Shown here in pieces: positions 1-7,636 of a stretch of DNA of 64,000 nucleotides. Origin of the DNA: Saccharothrix sp. NRRL B-16348 (GTDB lineage: Bacteria; Actinomycetota; Actinomycetes; Mycobacteriales; Pseudonocardiaceae). The stretch covers positions 1 to 64,000 of the forward strand of contig NZ_LGED01000091.1 of the NCBI RefSeq assembly GCF_001280085.1. Reading direction: 5' to 3'. Position 1 is the first letter of the stretch. Every line of letters starts with the position of its first letter. Position numbers and translations under genes: made by a program. The notes below the pieces were generated by a model that saw nothing but the letters and a program-made list of their open reading frames with translations, searched no databases and was not told the DNA's origin.

Positions 1-2169
1 CCTCCGACCCCTTCCGCCGCACCTCCGGCCCCTTCCGCCCCTTCCGACCCGACCCACCCTGCCGCCCCTTCCGACCCTGCCCACCCTGCCGCCGCCGCGA
101 CACCCGTTGCCGCCACCCAGGACGTGCTGGCCGTACCCGGCACCCCGGTGGACGGCCCGTCCCTGGCGACGGTCCTGATCCCGGCCGTCGAGCCCGCCTC
201 GCCGGTGCCCGCCGCCGTCGTGGCGGACCTGCTCGCGTCGGTGTCCCTGCACACCCTGGCCCCGGCCGCCACGTTCGCGGTGTCGCCGGACGGCCGCTGG
301 CAGGCGGGCGTGCTGACCGGCGCGTGGCACAAGGACGCGGCGGAGTTCATCGGCGCGGGAGCCCGCGAAGCCGCCCGCCAGCGCCGCATCGCGGAACTCG
401 AGGACGAGCTGGCCGCCCTGCGCGCCGACCTCGGCGTGGCGGAAGCCGACCTGGCCGCCGCGCACGGCCGGGTCGAGCAGTGGGAGACCCACCTCGACCG
501 CTTCCCCGCCGACCGCGAGCTGGTCGCCCGGCACGGCCGGCTCCAGGCCGCGCAGGAATCCGCCGACCGGGCCGCCCGCCGCGCGGAGGAGCTGCGCGAC
601 GAACTCGCCACCGCCCAGGCGCGAGGCGAAGCCGCCGCCGCCGAAGTCGTGCGCCAGGCCGGTGACGCGGGACTGCCCGCCACCACCGACGGCCTGCAGC
701 AGGCACAGCAGGCGGCGGCCGAGGCGCAGCGCACGGCCGACCGGTTGGGTGACGTCCTGCGCCGCCAGTGCCGCGGCACCGTGGCCGACCTGACCGACGC
801 GTCGCACCGGTACCACGCGGCGGTGGACGATCGGGTCGCGGCGGAGGCGGATGCGGAGGCGCGGTGCGTCGACTACGCGTCGCAGGCGTCGACGTTGGCC
901 GAGCTGACCGACGCGATCGGTGGCGAGGCAAGGGAGATCGCGGATCAACTGTCCACTTTGGAGCGTTCACGGCGCGAGATGCGCGATGAGCTCAAGAGTG
1001 TGCGCGAACAGGTCACGTCGGCACGCGAGCAGGCCGCCAAGCTGAACGCCCAACTGGAGACGTCGGCCGAACAACTCGCCACCGCCCGCGACGCCCTGAC
1101 CCGCGCGACCGAGCACTTCAAGGCCACCGTGCAGGCGCCCGGCATCCTCGTCGCCGCACTCCCGGACGTGCCGGAAGACGTCACGTCGGTCCGCGCGGCC
1201 CTCGCGGCGTCCGACCGGCGCGGCGCGGGCGAGGCCACGGTGATCACCAAGCTCCAGGCGTTGCAGACGTCGCTGGCCGGCAGCCACGACATCGCCGCCG
1301 AGCAGCACGTCGGCCTGCTCACCGTCACCGTCACCGGTGAGGAGGGCGCCCGCCCGGTGGCCGTCGCCGCACGTCAGGTGACCGCGAAACTGGCCGAACA
1401 ACGCGGTTTCCTCGACGAGCAGTACCAGAACATCTTCGCCGACTACCTGATCCGCGACCTGGCCGAGTGGCTGCGCGGGCAGATCGCGGTCGCCGAGGAC
1501 CTGTGCAAGCGGATGAACGAGGTGCTCGGCAAGGCCCGGTCCAGCCAGGGCGTGCACGTGAAGCTGGCGTGGAAGCCGTCGGCGGCGTTGGAGGAGGAGA
1601 CGCGTGACGCGTTGGCGCTGGTCCGCCTGCCGTACGCGGAACGCGATCCCGAGCAGGACGCCACGCTGCGCCGCGTGTTCACCGAACGCATCGAAGCCGA
1701 ACGCGACGCGCACACCGGCAACTACGCCGAGATCCTGTCCCGCGCCCTGGACTACCGGACGTGGCACCAGTTCACCGTCACGGTCGCCGACACCGGCCCC
1801 GACGGCAACCCGCGCGAACGCCGGCTGCGGCAACTGTCGTCCGGCGAGACGCGGCTCATCTCGTACGTGACGCTGTTCGCGGCGGCGGCGTCGTTCTACG
1901 ACGCGGTGAGCGGCGAGTTCTCGCCGTTGCGCCTGGTGCTGCTGGACGAGGCGTTCGAACGGCTCGACGACCCGACGATCGCACGCATGCTCGGCCTGCT
2001 CGTGGACCTCGACATGGACTGGGTGATCACCTGGCCGAGCGGCTGGGGCGTGTCCGACAAGATCCCGCGCATGCACATCTACGACGTGCTGCGACCCAAG
2101 AACGGACGCGGTGTGGCGTGCACGCAGACCACGTGGGACGGCGCGGCGCTGGACCGGGTCGACCCCTGA
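1..2169 (+). CDS. Wadjet JetC-like SMC/MukB-type ATPase (TIGR02680 family), 5' end outside window
   Basis: The frame is open from base 1, so this is the C-terminal 722 residues of a longer protein; TIGR02680 members are usually about 1,300-1,400 residues. Two long Ala/Glu/Arg-rich coiled-coil stretches (about nt 340-770 and 880-1110) precede a head half with an ABC-type signature LSSGETRLI (nt 1834 on) and a Walker B LRLVLLDEAFERLDD (from about nt 1927). The ending, an Ile/Asp-Trp-Val-Ile strand then WG...IYDVLRP...WDG, is typical of this family as I know it. Family role: the SMC-like motor of Wadjet type II, which loads on and helps cleave circular plasmid DNA with JetA, JetB and the nuclease JetD. 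No jetD lies downstream; the next gene is an opposite-strand merR. The first 40 residues are Pro/Ala-rich with a 9-residue repeat. The signature has Ser in place of the first Gly of LSGGE. Family call strong; system completeness unknown. Confidence 0.85.
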   Translation, partial: PPTPSAAPPAPSAPSDPTHPAAPSDPAHPAAAATPVAATQDVLAVPGTPVDGPSLATVLIPAVEPASPVPAAVVADLLASVSLHTLAPAATFAVSPDGRWQAGVLTGAWHKDAAEFIGAGAREAARQRRIAELEDELAALRADLGVAEADLAAAHGRVEQWETHLDRFPADRELVARHGRLQAAQESADRAARRAEELRDELATAQARGEAAAAEVVRQAGDAGLPATTDGLQQAQQAAAEAQRTADRLGDVLRRQCRGTVADLTDASHRYHAAVDDRVAAEADAEARCVDYASQASTLAELTDAIGGEAREIADQLSTLERSRREMRDELKSVREQVTSAREQAAKLNAQLETSAEQLATARDALTRATEHFKATVQAPGILVAALPDVPEDVTSVRAALAASDRRGAGEATVITKLQALQTSLAGSHDIAAEQHVGLLTVTVTGEEGARPVAVAARQVTAKLAEQRGFLDEQYQNIFADYLIRDLAEWLRGQIAVAEDLCKRMNEVLGKARSSQGVHVKLAWKPSAALEEETRDALALVRLPYAERDPEQDATLRRVFTERIEAERDAHTGNYAEILSRALDYRTWHQFTVTVADTGPDGNPRERRLRQLSSGETRLISYVTLFAAAASFYDAVSGEFSPLRLVLLDEAFERLDDPTIARMLGLLVDLDMDWVITWPSGWGVSDKIPRMHIYDVLRPKNGRGVACTQTTWDGAALDRVDP
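41..94 (+). repeat. 27-bp tandem repeat inside the JetC-like gene
   Basis: CTTCCGACCC recurs at 41 and 68, exactly 27 bp apart, in frame. It encodes two 9-residue units, APSDPTHPA and APSDPAHPA, within a longer Pro/Ala/Ser stretch starting at base 1. It looks like a flexible linker expanded by slippage between two coiled-coil segments. Confidence 0.75.
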
Positions 2170-2185
2170 CTCGGCGGAACGCCCA

Positions 2186-2557
2186 TCACACGCAGACCTT
2201 GCGGGCGTCGCGGTGAGCCTGGGCCGTGATCATCAGGACGTCGAGCGCGTCACGGGTGCGCAGCAGTTCCTCGATGTGGGCGGACAGCCGGTCGCGTTCC
2301 TTGGCCATGCGCTCCATCGCGGCGTCCGAGTTCTCGTCGCTGGGCGAGTCGAGGCACGGCAGCAGCTCGATGATCGTGCGGCTGGACAGCCCGGCCGCGT
2401 ACAGGCGCTGGACGAACGCGACCCGTTCGACGTCGCTCTCCGTGTAGTGCCGCTGCCCGCCGGCGCTGCGCGTGCTGCTGAGCAGTCCCTGCTCCTCGTA
2501 GTACCGCAGCGAACGGACGCTGACCCCGGCGCGCGCCGCGAGATCGCCGATCCGCAT
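2186..2557 (-). CDS. MerR-family transcriptional regulator
   Basis: 123 residues. The N-terminal winged helix (MRIGDLAARAGVSVRSLRYYEEQGLL) has the invariant RYYEE of MerR regulators, followed by a dimerisation helix from about residue 76. The start at 2557 is preceded by GGGAGGG at good spacing; the longer frame upstream runs through the divergent gene and is not real. There is no SoxR-type Cys cluster (only C68 and C122), so the effector is unknown. It is divergent from an Old Yellow Enzyme gene 120 bp away with a palindrome inside a long-spacer promoter between them, so it most likely controls that gene and perhaps itself. Reactive electrophiles are a plausible signal (inference). Confidence 0.9.
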   Translation of the reverse strand: MRIGDLAARAGVSVRSLRYYEEQGLLSSTRSAGGQRHYTESDVERVAFVQRLYAAGLSSRTIIELLPCLDSPSDENSDAAMERMAKERDRLSAHIEELLRTRDALDVLMITAQAHRDARKVCV

Positions 2558-2597
2558 CTCACCCTCCCGACTGCGACTGTGACCCCGGCCGCACGAC

Positions 2598-2629
2598 TTG
2601 CCTCTCACATTGATGTGAGGTTTTAGCGT
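2598..2629 (+). promoter_or_regulatory. MerR-type promoter/operator of the OYE gene
   Basis: Perfect inverted repeat CTCACAT-TG-ATGTGAG (2604-2619) sits between TTGCCT (2598) and TAGCGT (2624). The spacer is 20 bp, the overlong kind that MerR regulators untwist. No other palindrome is visible in the 120-bp divergent region. Confidence 0.65.
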
Positions 2630-2677
2630 ACCTGGCGGGCCCGTCGCGGGCCTCGACCAGTACGAAGGAGCTCCGGC

Positions 2678-3751
2678 ATGACCACGCTGTTCGACCGCTA
2701 CCGCCTCGGCGGTCTGGACCTGCCCAACCGCGTCGTGATGGCGCCGATGACCCGGGTCCGGGCCGCGGCCGGAGGCCTCGCGACCCCGTCCATGGCGGCT
2801 TACTACGCCCAGCGCGCCACCGCCGGCTTGATCGTCTCCGAGGGCGTGCAGCCCAGTCCGATCGGGCAGTCCAACCCGGGCACGCCCGGTCTGCACACGG
2901 ACGAGCAGGTGGCCGCCTGGCGGCCCGTCACCGACGCCGTGCACGCCAACGGCGGGCGGATCTTCGCCCAGCTCATGCACGGCGGCCGGGTCTCGCACCC
3001 CGACACCACCGGTTTGCAGCCGGTCGGGCCGTCCGCCGTCGCGGCCGTGGGCGACGTGTTCACCCCGAACGGTCCCCGGCCCGCGCCGCTCCCCCGCGCC
3101 CTGGAGACCTCGGAGGTGCCCGAACACGCCCGCTCGTACGCCGACGCCGCCCGGCGCGCCGTCGACGCCGGGTTCGACGGCGTCGAGCTGCACGGCGCGA
3201 ACGGCTACCTGATCTCGCAGTTCCTGTCGTCCAACGCCAACCTGCGCACCGACTCGTACGGCGGCCCGATCGCGAACCGCATCCGCTTCGCCGTCGAGGC
3301 GGTCGCGGCCACGGTGGACGCCGTCGGCGCGGCCCGCACCGGGATCAGGCTCTCGCCCGGCGCCACGTTCTGGGGCGTCGAGGACACCGAGGTGCCGGAG
3401 TTGTACGCGGCACTGCTCGCCGAACTCGCCCGGTTCGACCTCGCCTACGTGCACCTGGAGGCGACCGCCGACGAGGACGTGCTGATCGGGCTGCGCCGCG
3501 CGTGGCCGGGCATCCTGATCATGAACCCGGTGGTCCCGATGGGGCCGAAGCAGACCGACCGGAGCACCGCCGACCACTGGCTCGACCTCGGCGCGGAGCT
3601 GATCAGCTTCGGCCGTGCGTTCGTCGCCAACCCCGACCTGGTGGAACGGCTCCGCACCGGCGTGCCGATCGCGCCCGTCGACCCGGGCACGTACTACCAG
3701 GGCGGCGACGCGGGCTACCTCACGTACCCGGCGTACCAGTACACCGCCTGA
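2678..3751 (+). CDS. Old Yellow Enzyme family alkene reductase
   Basis: 357 residues, the usual length for NemA/OYE proteins. FMN-dependent TIM barrel reducing activated C=C bonds (enones, maleimides, nitro-compounds) with NAD(P)H. Visible motifs: N-terminal PNRVVMAPMTR, QLMHGGRVSHP, the substrate-binding HGANGYLISQFLS pair, DSYGGPIANRIRF, and a C-terminal phosphate-binding strand ELISFGRAFVANPDLVERL. AAGGAGCTCC precedes ATG 2678 at good spacing. Controlled in all likelihood by the adjacent divergent MerR protein. Physiological substrate cannot be told from sequence. Confidence 0.93.
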   Translation: MTTLFDRYRLGGLDLPNRVVMAPMTRVRAAAGGLATPSMAAYYAQRATAGLIVSEGVQPSPIGQSNPGTPGLHTDEQVAAWRPVTDAVHANGGRIFAQLMHGGRVSHPDTTGLQPVGPSAVAAVGDVFTPNGPRPAPLPRALETSEVPEHARSYADAARRAVDAGFDGVELHGANGYLISQFLSSNANLRTDSYGGPIANRIRFAVEAVAATVDAVGAARTGIRLSPGATFWGVEDTEVPELYAALLAELARFDLAYVHLEATADEDVLIGLRRAWPGILIMNPVVPMGPKQTDRSTADHWLDLGAELISFGRAFVANPDLVERLRTGVPIAPVDPGTYYQGGDAGYLTYPAYQYTA

Positions 3752-3776
3752 CCGGTGAGCGTGCGCCGTCGCCGTA

Positions 3777-4979
3777 CTAGAGCACGTGGCTGGGCGTGCG
3801 GCGGCGCACACCGCCGGCGGCCAGGAACTCGGCCACCGGCAAGGTCGCCGCGCCCAGCGCGACGGACTCGGGACCCAGCTCGCACAACGTGATCGTCGCC
3901 TGCTCGAACGGTCGGTGCAGGGCGTGGCGGGAGGCCTGGGCGCGGACGTCGTCCAGGATCCGCGCGCCGAGCAGGAGCCCGGCCCAGCCGCCGACGATCA
4001 CCTGCGACGGGTTGAACAGGTTGATCAGGTTCGCGATGCCGAGGCCCGCGTACCGGGCGGTCTCGGCGAGGACGTCCCGCGCCGCCCGCGAACCGTCCGC
4101 GACCAATGCCGCCAACGCCGCCTCCTGCTCGGCGGGCACGTCCGCCTTCACCGCGCGGTACCGGTCGACCACGGCCGACGCGCCGATGTACGCCTCCAGG
4201 CACCCGTGCGCGCCGCACCGGCACGGGCGGCCGTCCAGCGCGACCGTCGTGTGGCCCCACTCGCCCGCGCCGCCCGACGAACCGCGGTACAGCACGCCGC
4301 CGGTGATGACGCTCGCGCCGACGCCCGACCCGATCAACGCGACCACCACGTCACCCGTGCCGCGGCCCGCGCCGAACCAGACCTCCGCCTGCCCCAACGT
4401 GTTCGCGCCGTTGTCCAGGAACAACGGCAGGTCGGTCCCGGTCCGGAGCATCTGTTCCAACGCGACACCCCGCCAGCCGACGGTCTGCGCGTACACCAGC
4501 CCGTGCTCGACCTGCCCCGGCACGCCGATGCCGACGCCGAGCACGTCGCCGACCCCGCTGGCGGCGAGGCACCGGTCCAGTCCTTCGAGGACCCGCCGTG
4601 CCACGTCGTCGACCGAGTGGACGTCCGGCTCCATCGGGAACGTCGCCTCCGCCAGCCGCTGCAACGTCAGGTCGAACACCTCGACCAGCACGTGCGTCTC
4701 GCCGACGTCGACACCCACCACGGCCGCGTGCCCCGGGTCGACCCGCAGCAGCACGCGGGGCCGCCCGCCGTCCGACTCGACCTGCCCGGCTTCGACCACG
4801 ACACCGTCCGCGATGAGCTCGGCGACCACGTTGCTGACCGACGCCTGGCTGAGCCCGGTGACGCCCGCGAGTTCCTGCCGGCTGCGCGGTTGGGCGAAGT
4901 ACAGCGCGCGCAACACCCGCGCCCGGTTTCCGGCACGCAGGTCGCGCACGGTCAGCTTGCGGTGCACGGCGACCCCCAT
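3777..4979 (-). CDS. ROK-family (NagC/XylR-type) transcriptional regulator
   Basis: 400 residues. N-terminal winged helix (LRALYFAQPRSRQELAGVTGLSQASVSNVVAELIADG), then a sugar-kinase-like ROK domain with VGVDVGETHVLVEVFD and the zinc-binding CRCGAHGCLEAYIG. Many ROK repressors bind a sugar or sugar-phosphate and keep the zinc motif without needing kinase activity. ATG 4979 fits the family N-terminus; upstream residues in the same frame are a poor match and lie over the promoter. No sugar-uptake genes are adjacent, so the regulon is unknown. It converges with the OYE gene, 25 bp apart. Confidence 0.9.
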   Translation of the reverse strand: MGVAVHRKLTVRDLRAGNRARVLRALYFAQPRSRQELAGVTGLSQASVSNVVAELIADGVVVEAGQVESDGGRPRVLLRVDPGHAAVVGVDVGETHVLVEVFDLTLQRLAEATFPMEPDVHSVDDVARRVLEGLDRCLAASGVGDVLGVGIGVPGQVEHGLVYAQTVGWRGVALEQMLRTGTDLPLFLDNGANTLGQAEVWFGAGRGTGDVVVALIGSGVGASVITGGVLYRGSSGGAGEWGHTTVALDGRPCRCGAHGCLEAYIGASAVVDRYRAVKADVPAEQEAALAALVADGSRAARDVLAETARYAGLGIANLINLFNPSQVIVGGWAGLLLGARILDDVRAQASRHALHRPFEQATITLCELGPESVALGAATLPVAEFLAAGGVRRRTPSHVL

Positions 4980-5022
4980 CGGGCGAGTAGGACCACGGCC
5001 GCCACACGGGCGCGTCGAAGTC

Positions 5023-5036
5023 CCGACGTTAGTCGG
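5023..5036 (-). promoter_or_regulatory. Palindrome over the predicted -10 of the ROK gene
   Basis: CCGAC-GTTA-GTCGG, 44 bp upstream of the ROK start. Read on the minus strand its centre contains TAACGT, a TANNNT-type -10. A candidate autoregulatory operator; no -35 is convincing. Confidence 0.4.
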
Positions 5037-5171
5037 TTGCGGACCGCTTGGTGCCCCATTTACCCCGCGCTTCCAGCAGCTTTCCGCCCGATGCGTTGAA
5101 GCGCGCCGCTTCGCGGACCGGGCCGCGACAGGGCCGCGATTTCGGCCGGCTGATCGAGCCCGCACGACCTG

Positions 5172-5300
5172 CCCGACTCACCTGACCTGCGCGAGCCGAC
5201 ATGGCGTGTCCGAGCCGATCTGGCCTGCGCGAGCCGATCTGGCCTGCGGGAGCCGACCTGACCTGTGGTGAGCCGACCTGACCTGCGGTGAGGTGCCGGG
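5172..5300. repeat. Intergenic 19-20-bp tandem repeat, about six units
   Basis: Units beginning GAGCCGA recur at 5193, 5212, 5231, 5250 and 5270 (period 19, 19, 19, 20), with a degenerate first unit before and GAGGTGCC at 5290. Consensus GAGCCGAYCTGRCCTGCGS. The array fills the gap between the nudC stop and the ROK promoter. The 321-bp gap 4980-5300 holds no gene: ROK promoter on one side, this array on the other. Confidence 0.75.
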
Positions 5301-6251
5301 TCAGCCGGCCGCCGCCCACGACTGGATCATCCGGTAGGCGATGGAGGCGCCCGGGGCGAGCAGCAGGTCCGGCACGCTGCCCGGTTCCGCCAGCGCCTGC
5401 CGCACGTCGGCGCGGCTCACCCACCGGGCCTGCGCGATCTCGCCGTCCGCGAGCCGCAGCGGCTCGGTCGGGTCGGCCACCGCCTCGAACCCCATCATCA
5501 ACGACCGCGGGAACGGCCACGGCTGGCTGCCGAGGTAGTGGATGTCCCCCACCTCGACGCCGACCTCTTCCTGGATCTCCCGCGCCACGCACGCCTCCAG
5601 CGACTCGCCCGCCTCGACGAACCCGGCCAGCACCGAGTACCGCCCCTCGGGCCACCCCGCGCCACGGGCGAGCAGCACCTGGTCCGCGCCGTCGTGGACC
5701 AGGCAGATCACGGCCGCGTCCGTGCGCGGGTACTCCTCGCGCCCGCACTGCTCGCAGACCCGGGCCCACCCGGCCTTGATCGACCCGGTCGGCCCGCCGC
5801 ACACCGCGCAGAACTTCGCCGACCGGTGCCAGTGGAACAACGCCACCGCCGACGTGAACAGGCCCGCGCCGGTGTCGTCCAGCAACGCGCCGCACGCCCG
5901 CAGGTCGAGCCACTGCGGCTCGTCCGTCAGCTCCGGCCGGGCCCACGCCCGGCCGGTGGGCGCGCTGACGTCCGTCTCGTCCTCGGTCAGCGGAACCGCC
6001 CAGTACGCCACGCCGTCCTGCTCGCCGAGCAGCACCGCCGTGTCCGGCGGACCGTCGCCGAACTCGGTGGCGGGGCGGTCGACCAGGCGCGATGCCTGGT
6101 CGGCCACCAACGTGCGGCCGTGCGCGTCCACGGTGAGGACGCGCGCCTTCGGCCACAGCTGCGCGATCCGCTCCGCGTCGCCGCGCAACGGCTCCTGCCG
6201 ATCCACCGTGAACCGCGACAGGGCGGGCAGTTCCACCAACTCGAAGCTCAC
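5301..6251 (-). CDS. nudC: NADH pyrophosphatase NudC
   Basis: 316 residues. N-terminal domain, a four-Cys zinc ribbon (CAVCG and CEQCG), then a Nudix box GFVEAGESLEACVAREIQEEVGV and the NudC hallmark SQPWPFPRSLMMGF. Hydrolyses NAD(H) to NMN(H) and AMP; the family also removes NAD caps from RNA. The GTG start overlaps the stop of the upstream M16 gene by four bases (GTGA), implying translational coupling. In M. tuberculosis nudC (Rv3199c) lies close to the potassium channel and AdnAB genes, as it does here, though at larger distance. Confidence 0.93.
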   Translation of the reverse strand: MSFELVELPALSRFTVDRQEPLRGDAERIAQLWPKARVLTVDAHGRTLVADQASRLVDRPATEFGDGPPDTAVLLGEQDGVAYWAVPLTEDETDVSAPTGRAWARPELTDEPQWLDLRACGALLDDTGAGLFTSAVALFHWHRSAKFCAVCGGPTGSIKAGWARVCEQCGREEYPRTDAAVICLVHDGADQVLLARGAGWPEGRYSVLAGFVEAGESLEACVAREIQEEVGVEVGDIHYLGSQPWPFPRSLMMGFEAVADPTEPLRLADGEIAQARWVSRADVRQALAEPGSVPDLLLAPGASIAYRMIQSWAAAG

Positions 6252-7636
6252 GGCAGGGTCACGCCGCCCAGCGCCCGCAGCTGCGGGGTCAGCAGTTCCG
6301 CGTCGCCCACCAGCACGCCGGTGAACGACGTCGGCGCGAAGAACTCCAACGCCACCTCGGTGACCTGCTCGACGGTGACCTCCGCCAGCCGGCCGGGGTG
6401 CCCGGTGAACCAGCTGACGTCCAGGCCGAGACCGGCGAGGTTCATCAGGAACGACGCCAGCCCGCCCTGCGACGACGTCGCGGTCAGCAGCGACCCGATC
6501 GCGTACCGGCGCGCGGTGTCCACCTCGGACTCCGACGGCGGCACCAGACCGAGGCGGCCCAGCTCGTACCGGGTCTCCAGCAGCGCCGCCGCGGTCACCT
6601 CGCTCGCGGTGTCGGCGTCCACCAGCAGCGTCGCGCCGCCCGGCGTGAACTCCGGGTGCGACCGAGCGCTGTAGGTGTAGCCCTTGTCCTCGCGGATGTT
6701 CTCCACCAGCCGCGACGAGAAGAACCCGCCGAACACCAGGTTCGCCAGCTGCAACGCCGGGTACCGGTCGTCGGTGCGCTCCAGCCCGCGCCCGGCGAGC
6801 CGGATCTGGGACTGCACGGCGCCGGGACGGTGCACGAACAGCACGTCACCACCCCGCACGGGCGGCAGCGGCGACAACGCCACCGCGGTGCCCTCGCCGG
6901 TCCAGCCGCCCAGCGCGTCCTCGACCGCGCGCACCGCCGCGTCCGGCGCCACGTCGCCCACCACGACGATCACCGACCCGCGCGGCAGCACGGCCGACGA
7001 GTGCAGCGCCAGCACGTCGTCCCGCGACACCGCCGCGACCTCGTCCGCCTCGGGCATCTCCTTGGCGAACGGGTGGTCGCCGTACAGGTGGCGCTGCAAC
7101 GCCTCCCGCGCGATCACGTTCGGCTGCGACCGCGCCAACCGGATCCGCTCCACCAGCCGGGCGCGTTCCCGCTCGACCTCGTCGGCCGGGTAGGTCGCGC
7201 CGGTCAGCACGTCCTTCAGCACGTCCAGCACCGTGCCGAAACCGGACACCAGCGCGTTGCCGGAGAACGCCAGCCGCTCCGGGTCGACCACCGCGTCCAG
7301 CTCGCCGCCGACCAGCGCCAGCTCGGTGTCCACGTCCACCCGGCTGCGGGTGGCGGTGCCGGTGAGGATCGTGTTCGCCAGCACCTCGGCGCGGGCCGCG
7401 TGCGTCGAGCCGACGCTGCTCGACGCCGGGTCGCCGAACGGGATCCGCAGCCGCACCTCCACCACCGGCACCGAGGACCGGCGCACGGCCAGCACCCGCA
7501 GGCCGTTGGCCAGCGTCGTGTCGACCGTGTCGAGGTCCGACGCCGCCCGCTGCTCGCCCAGCTCCGGGAACGGGCGAGGCCCTAGCTCCGTACGGCCGAT
7601 CTCGTCGGCGCTGCGGTGCTTGGTCGGGGCGCTCAC
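6248..7636 (-). CDS. M16-family zinc peptidase-like protein, non-catalytic subunit
   Basis: 462 residues, two M16 domains. The position of the HxxEH zinc motif holds THAARAE, so the zinc ligands and the catalytic Glu are missing. The C-terminal half keeps the FSSRLVENIREDKGYTYSARS segment typical of M16B. It probably pairs with the adjacent catalytic subunit, as in heterodimeric M16B peptidases. The GTG start at 7636 follows GGAGG and overlaps the upstream stop (GTGA); the longer frame upstream runs antiparallel through the partner gene and is not real. No signal peptide. Confidence 0.88.
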   Translation of the reverse strand: MSAPTKHRSADEIGRTELGPRPFPELGEQRAASDLDTVDTTLANGLRVLAVRRSSVPVVEVRLRIPFGDPASSSVGSTHAARAEVLANTILTGTATRSRVDVDTELALVGGELDAVVDPERLAFSGNALVSGFGTVLDVLKDVLTGATYPADEVERERARLVERIRLARSQPNVIAREALQRHLYGDHPFAKEMPEADEVAAVSRDDVLALHSSAVLPRGSVIVVVGDVAPDAAVRAVEDALGGWTGEGTAVALSPLPPVRGGDVLFVHRPGAVQSQIRLAGRGLERTDDRYPALQLANLVFGGFFSSRLVENIREDKGYTYSARSHPEFTPGGATLLVDADTASEVTAAALLETRYELGRLGLVPPSESEVDTARRYAIGSLLTATSSQGGLASFLMNLAGLGLDVSWFTGHPGRLAEVTVEQVTEVALEFFAPTSFTGVLVGDAELLTPQLRALGGVTLP

